Shown here piece by piece: positions 60,644-64,000 of a stretch of DNA of 64,000 bases. The first letter of the stretch is position 1. Every line of letters starts with the position of its first letter. The stretch comes from Chloroflexota bacterium. GTDB taxonomy: Bacteria > Chloroflexota > Anaerolineae > Anaerolineales > Villigracilaceae. The stretch lies in the NCBI GenBank assembly GCA_013112685.1, contig JABFGC010000001.1, positions 62,001-126,000 of the forward strand, written 5' to 3'. A program made the position numbers and the translations under genes. Under the pieces are notes generated by a model that saw nothing but the letters and a program-made list of their open reading frames with translations, did no database searches and was not told the DNA's origin.

Positions 60644-61581
60644 TTATTCGACTTGCGCTTCCTTTTCCTGGATTTCTCGAATCTGTTTGCGGACCTCGGG
60701 CATGATCTCGTTCAAAAAGACCTTGATCTGCGCCTCTTCATCTCCCGCCACAGGCCAGAAGATGAAGGCGTCGTGCCGGTATTCGAGATGGTAGCGGACG
60801 AGGGTTTCGACCCACTCGGCAGGCGTTCCCAACACCAAGCCTGGACGATTGAATTGATAACTCTCGCCCGCGCGCAGTTTGATTGCGCCAAACAAATTGT
60901 AGCCGCGCCGCACTTCGGACGGATTGCGACCGGCCTGCGCGGCGCCTTCGTCCAGCAGGGTGTTGACTTCGGGCAGTTGCTGGGGCGGCACATAAATCGT
61001 GCCAACCAGCCAGCCGTCAGCCATGCGTCCCGTGAGGCGCAACATACGCGGGCCACCGGCCCCAAACCATAACGGAATGGGATGTGCGGGAGCTGGGCCG
61101 GGAACGAGTTCGCCCACCTTGTAAAACCCGCCAGAATACGAGAAGCGCCCGCCGGCGTGATCCCACATGCCGCGCACGATTTCGGCGTACTCTTTGAAAG
61201 CCTGATAGCGCTGACCGGGCGTTTGTCCGACCGTGCCTCCCAGGTTTGCATCCCTTCAATATAGCCGCCCGCGCCCAGCCCAAGTTCGAGGCGCCCCTTG
61301 GTGATTAAGTCCAGCGTAGCGGCCATTTTTGCCATCATCGCCGGCGGGCGCAAGGGAGTGTTCATGACGTTGGTGGCGATATGCACGCGTTCGGTGCGGG
61401 CCGCAAGAGCAGTGAGAAGGGTCCACGTGTCCAGGAAGTCCGCGTTGTAGGGGTGATCCTGAATCGTGACCAGTTCCACATCGCTTTCATCCGCCAGGCG
61501 GGCGCGCTGCAGGGCGGCCTCAAGGTTGGCGGTGGAGGGGTCAATATTGACGCCAAAAACAGGGGGTTGAGTAAAAGGCAT
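60644..61581 (-). CDS. F420-dependent LLM oxidoreductase, frameshifted
   Basis: Two frames join into about 312 residues. The first has PPVFGVNIDPSTANLEAALQ and LDLITKGRLELGLGAGGYIE (about residues 88-107), the second GQTPGQRYQAFKEYAEIVRG, PIPLWFGAGGPRMLRLTGRM and LVLGTPAEWVETLVRYHLEY. These are the luciferase-like family features of F420-dependent oxidoreductases. The break is near 61236; the GGAGGCACGG stretch needs one more G, giving W-E-G-T-V-G-Q. The substrate is unknown. The gene ends just before the MFS gene, so export of its product is a possibility. Confidence 0.83.
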
Positions 61582-61599
61582 GGTCGAGAAAGAGGCGGG

Positions 61600-61794
61600 T
61601 TAGTGACTGTGACCTTCGTGGCTGTGGGAATGTCCGTGGTGATCTTCGGGCAGGTACTGATGCGGATCCTTCTCGAAGGATTTCTGACAGCCAGCCGAAC
61701 AGAAATAATAGGTCTCGCCGGCGTGTTCGCTCTTGTATTGCGCAGTTTCGATTTCGACTTCCATCTTGCAAACGGGATCAATGGCAGTAGTCAT
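61600..61794 (-). CDS. YHS-domain metal-binding protein
   Basis: The 64-residue protein has IDPVCKMEVEIETAQYKSEH and YYFCSAGCQKSFEKDPHQYL (C...C-x3-C, the YHS metal site), and ends in a His-rich tail HHGHSHSHEGHSH. YHS domains bind copper or similar metals. The ATG at 61794 is preceded by AAAAGGAGAAACCC, a very good ribosome-binding site. The same frame is open 56 codons further upstream (MASPNPDHAV to FQKEKP), which contains GGYCDPLTGECYPASEM; that part may be a separate small gene whose stop is lost by an indel, since removing one T from the TTTTT run gives a stop overlapping the ATG. Confidence 0.75.
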   Translation of the reverse strand: MTTAIDPVCKMEVEIETAQYKSEHAGETYYFCSAGCQKSFEKDPHQYLPEDHHGHSHSHEGHSH

Positions 61795-61963
61795 GGGTTT
61801 CTCCTTTTGAAAAACAAGATCGTCCATTTCGGACGCGGGATAACATTCGCCCGTCAGAGGGTCGCAGTAACCGCCGGCGGCGGCGTTGCCGCCGAGTCCA
61901 ATCAGCGTGACGGGTTTTATGGACGGTTGGTTTACAGCGTGATCAGGATTGGGCGATGCCATG

Positions 61964-62611
61964 CTAGTAACCAAGCCTTTCCTTCACGAGGATCATGGTC
62001 GTTCGATCTGGCAGAACCTCGCGGTGGACGACCAACAGTTTATTGACGCTGCTGTGCATCCCGAGTGTCTGCATCAGGCGCGCATCCTCCAGCGGGAGGG
62101 CATATTCGTACACGCGTCGAAAACCATCTTCCAGCGTGCGCACAATTTTTTGAGCGCCAACCACCCAGATGACGCGCGCGGCGGAAGCGGCGTAAGGCGC
62201 CAATTGACTGCCTGAGTTGGAGGCAATGATGACGCTTCCGTCCTCCGTCACAGCATGAACGCTGCCGACGATGTACTCGGGAACCGCGCCCATCTTGACC
62301 ATCTCACGGTTCTGTGTGGCGCGATCCATCTTGGCGAGTCGGGCCCGCACGGAATTGTAGCGATCCGAATTGTCAATCATTTCAGTGACGCCCAATTCTT
62401 TCAGTGTGGTGGAAAGGGCAAGAAATACCTCGGCGCCTTCGGGCAGCAATTCGAACAGCGTTTTGCGGGCCTCTTCCCCGTTTGCCGCGAGGATTGTGCG
62501 AATGCCATGCGCCTCCAGCGCCAGGGCAGAGCGATTGATTTGTTCATCGCTTGCCAGCCGCGCGAATTCCTCATTTGGAACGAGTTTGACGCCTTCAACT
62601 TCGGGGTTCAT
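61964..62611 (-). CDS. LUD-domain (DUF162) protein
   Basis: The 215-residue protein has FLALSTTLKELGVTEMIDNS, IVGSVHAVTEDGSVIIASNS and WVVGAQKIVRTLEDGFRRVY, typical of LutC-like LUD proteins that act in lactate utilisation or of related domains of unknown role. The ATG at 62611 follows GGGAG, and the longer frame begins in the promoter region. It is divergent from a TetR-type regulator gene, with the TGTCGCTTA repeats between them, so it is the likely target of that regulator. Confidence 0.8.
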   Translation of the reverse strand: MNPEVEGVKLVPNEEFARLASDEQINRSALALEAHGIRTILAANGEEARKTLFELLPEGAEVFLALSTTLKELGVTEMIDNSDRYNSVRARLAKMDRATQNREMVKMGAVPEYIVGSVHAVTEDGSVIIASNSGSQLAPYAASAARVIWVVGAQKIVRTLEDGFRRVYEYALPLEDARLMQTLGMHSSVNKLLVVHREVLPDRTTMILVKERLGY

Positions 62612-62680
62612 TGGAACAACTCCCAACGCCCGTATGCAATGTTCATCTTGACTCTCCTCATCCAGCGTGGTAAGATACTT

Positions 62681-62771
62681 GTGTCGCTTAAGTAACAATT
62701 GTCGCTTATTAAACATGTATTGCATAGTTTAGTCAATCACCAAAAGATGATTTTTGTTGGATAAGCGACAA
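62681..62771. promoter_or_regulatory. TGTCGCTTA operator-like repeats between LUD and TetR genes
   Basis: TTGTCGCTTAT (62699-62709) and its inverted copy ATAAGCGACAA (62761-62771) are perfect 11-base repeats, and a third half-site TGTCGCTTA lies at 62682-62690. They flank the divergent intergenic region that holds both promoters. The last copy overlaps the ribosome-binding region of the TetR gene, which is consistent with autoregulation. Confidence 0.65.
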
Positions 62772-62781
62772 AGGAGAAAAA

Positions 62782-63363
62782 ATGTTGATCAACGCTCCGC
62801 CTGAAGAAAAACTCGATCCGCGCGTCAAACGCACCCGCCGTCTGCTGGAAGAGGCATTTTCGGAACTTATCCGCGAGAAGGATTTTCAATCCGTCTCGAT
62901 TCAAGATATTGCCGTCCGCGCCGGAATCAACCGCGCCACGTTCTACGCGCATTTTCCCGATAAATATGCCCTGCTTGAGCATCAAATCCGCCAGGAGTTT
63001 CGGGCGGAAATCGAAAAGCGCACGTTGAACGCCTGCCATTTCAGTGAAGATAATTTACGCGCGCTGATCCTGACCGTGTGTGAATTCATCGGAGAAGCCA
63101 ACAGCCATTGCAAATCGCCGCGCGGCCAGTTTGGTCAGCTCATGGAGACGCAGATCAAAGAACAGACCAAGGGTCTGTTGATGACATGGCTTGAACAAAT
63201 CGGGTCGAATCCCTCTCCAGTGATCGCGGCCACTGCCGCCAGTTGGGCGATCTACGGGTTGGCACAGTACTGGAATGAACAGAAAGACCACGACTCTCTG
63301 GGCGAGTACATTGAAAAGATAATGCCGCTGGCAGAAGTAAATTTGCAGTTTAGCCGCGCTTGA
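62782..63363 (+). CDS. TetR-family transcriptional regulator
   Basis: The 193-residue protein has the TetR helix-turn-helix in its first 70 residues: RTRRLLEEAFSELIREKDFQ, IQDIAVRAGINRATFYAHFP. The rest is helical (ligand domain), as in other members. It probably binds the TGTCGCTTA repeats upstream and represses the divergent LUD gene and itself. AAAGGAGAAAAA precedes the ATG at 62782. The ligand is not evident from the sequence. Confidence 0.9.
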   Translation: MLINAPPEEKLDPRVKRTRRLLEEAFSELIREKDFQSVSIQDIAVRAGINRATFYAHFPDKYALLEHQIRQEFRAEIEKRTLNACHFSEDNLRALILTVCEFIGEANSHCKSPRGQFGQLMETQIKEQTKGLLMTWLEQIGSNPSPVIAATAASWAIYGLAQYWNEQKDHDSLGEYIEKIMPLAEVNLQFSRA

Positions 63364-63514
63364 TTTTCGTACAAAAGCAGAAACAAATTGCGCTTTTCCT
63401 TTTCAAGATTGGCATCTCTTTGTCAAGGTCCAGGTGGGGGTATCTGAAAAAATTTCAAAGGGTTCTGACTGTGGTATTTTCCTTGCGAAACTATCACAAT
63501 CGCGAAGATCTGTC

Positions 63515-63655
63515 CCAGATAATGTAGAGATCGCGGGTGCTCTCGTCATCAGTCAAAAAACCGTGCGCAATCACGTCTCGAATATCTTCAACAAATTACA
63601 AGTGGCAGATCGCGCACAGACCATCATTCGTGCAAGGGATGCAAGATTGGGGTAA
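63515..63655 (+). pseudogene. LuxR/NarL-type helix-turn-helix fragment
   Basis: The frame reads NVEIAGALVISQKTVRNHVS and NIFNKLQVADRAQTIIRARD, the full C-terminal DNA-binding domain of a LuxR/NarL response regulator. The sequence upstream of it (63364-63515) does not show a receiver domain or a ribosome-binding site. It is therefore a fragment of a larger regulator, left after deletion, or the tail of a gene broken by several indels. The open frame begins at 63434. Confidence 0.6.
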
Positions 63656-63706
63656 GAAAATGTTAGTCATGATTTTTCCAACCTAATGCAATGAACTATT
63701 AATCAA

Positions 63707-63739
63707 AATACCACCCCTCAAACGGAGAGGAGCGGTATT
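63707..63739. terminator. Hairpin after the LuxR fragment
   Basis: AATACC and GGTATT (63707-63712 with 63734-63739) enclose CCCTC and GAGG, giving an imperfect stem. It lies 52 bases after the fragment's stop and could act as a terminator. There is a short run of Ts after it. Confidence 0.4.
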
Positions 63740-63831
63740 GTTCATTGGATCTTGGCCATCAAATTGATGGCGTACCAAAATTCAAGACGATCTGAATCTA
63801 TAATTTCAAATAACCTTTATATTTTCGCAGA

Positions 63832-64000
63832 TTATCTTATCATTTTCCACCGGGCTGTGTAATTATCCTGATGGATGTTCTGTTCCATTAAAATGTTCGG
63901 TCTCTTGTAACTTGAGAGTGGATTCAGGGGCAAGTTTCGCAAGTTCGCCCAATCAGTCAAGAATTTTTCTCGCATAACTTTGGACTCATGGCGAAATTCT
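63832..64000 (-). CDS. Possible C-terminal end of a gene extending past the window
   Basis: The minus strand stays open from the edge to TAA at 63832-63834 for about 55 codons, including SKVMREKFLTDWANLRNLP and MEQNIHQDNYTARWKM. I recognise no family, and no start is visible. The codons are mixed enough to be coding, but the stretch is too short to be sure. The 63740-63831 gap before it holds nothing that I can identify. Confidence 0.25.
   Translation of the reverse strand, partial: EFRHESKVMREKFLTDWANLRNLPLNPLSSYKRPNILMEQNIHQDNYTARWKMIR

Noticed and set aside
1..64000. CRISPR array, tRNA or rRNA genes
   Set aside because: I saw no regularly spaced direct repeats of CRISPR type, no tRNA cloverleaf and no conserved rRNA stretches. 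A covariance-model search would be needed to rule out tRNAs fully.

Overview
The window looks like part of a chromosome of a Chloroflexota bacterium, probably Anaerolineae-like. This is inferred from the overall mix of protein families (FrnE/DsbA and peroxiredoxin selenoproteins, DUF2270, F420-type luciferase-like oxidoreductases, sulfatases with an anaerobic maturase, a Chloroflexota-style secretion cluster) and was not tested by any search. No rRNA, tRNA or CRISPR array was recognised. At least twelve genes carry a single-base insertion or deletion, mostly beside a short homopolymer, and two more carry compensating pairs. That pattern suggests uncorrected long-read assembly errors more than twelve independent pseudogenes.

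Region 1 (1-9.9 kb, all minus strand, visibly more AT-rich than the rest) is a defence island. A DISARM-like set, drmA (helicase), drmB (DUF1998), drmC (phospholipase D fold) and a drmMII-type cytosine-5 methyltransferase, runs into a Vsr-type mismatch endonuclease, two small unknown genes, a ParB-like protein and the start of a type III-like (Mod) DNA methyltransferase that leaves the window. A promoter with a perfect dyad in its spacer lies upstream of drmA.

Region 2 (9.9-18.3 kb, minus strand) is a tightly overlapping operon that looks like a conjugation or secretion apparatus: M23 peptidase, TadC-like, VirB3/PrgI-like, VirB2-like and VirB6/TrbL-like membrane proteins, a RecA/DnaB-like ATPase, two A24 prepilin-peptidase-like proteins, a Cas4-like iron-sulfur nuclease and a replication-relaxation-like protein. 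Directly upstream (18.35-18.64 kb) are four TTTGCC-type repeats resembling the end of an IS21-family element. Regions 1 and 2 together look like part of a mobile or accessory island.

Region 3 (18.7-33.7 kb) is more ordinary: MarR regulator, GH3 glycosidase, an operon with PadR regulator, sirtuin, DegV, PlsY and a metal-dependent hydrolase, then MFS, acyltransferase and thioesterase genes, and a drug-efflux set (HlyD, ABC-2 permease, two ATPases) with its own winged-helix regulator and matching operator-like repeats.

Region 4 (33.8-47.4 kb) is a LacI-controlled carbohydrate locus: cupin, LacI regulator with palindromic operators, sugar ABC transporter (binding protein and two permeases), DUF2270 protein, hydrolases, an MFS transporter, and two Cys-type sulfatases flanking the radical SAM maturase that would activate them. 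This suggests use of a sulfated substrate.

Region 5 (47.4-64 kb) holds esterases, luciferase-like oxidoreductases, an ABC exporter, ferredoxin, GTP cyclohydrolase II and a set of redox genes. Two of these have an in-frame TGA exactly where the catalytic cysteine should be, followed by a plausible bacterial SECIS hairpin: a peroxiredoxin (U-x-x-C) and a FrnE/DsbA-like oxidoreductase (U-P-W-C). A family of palindromic intergenic repeats is scattered between 40.6 and 49.4 kb.
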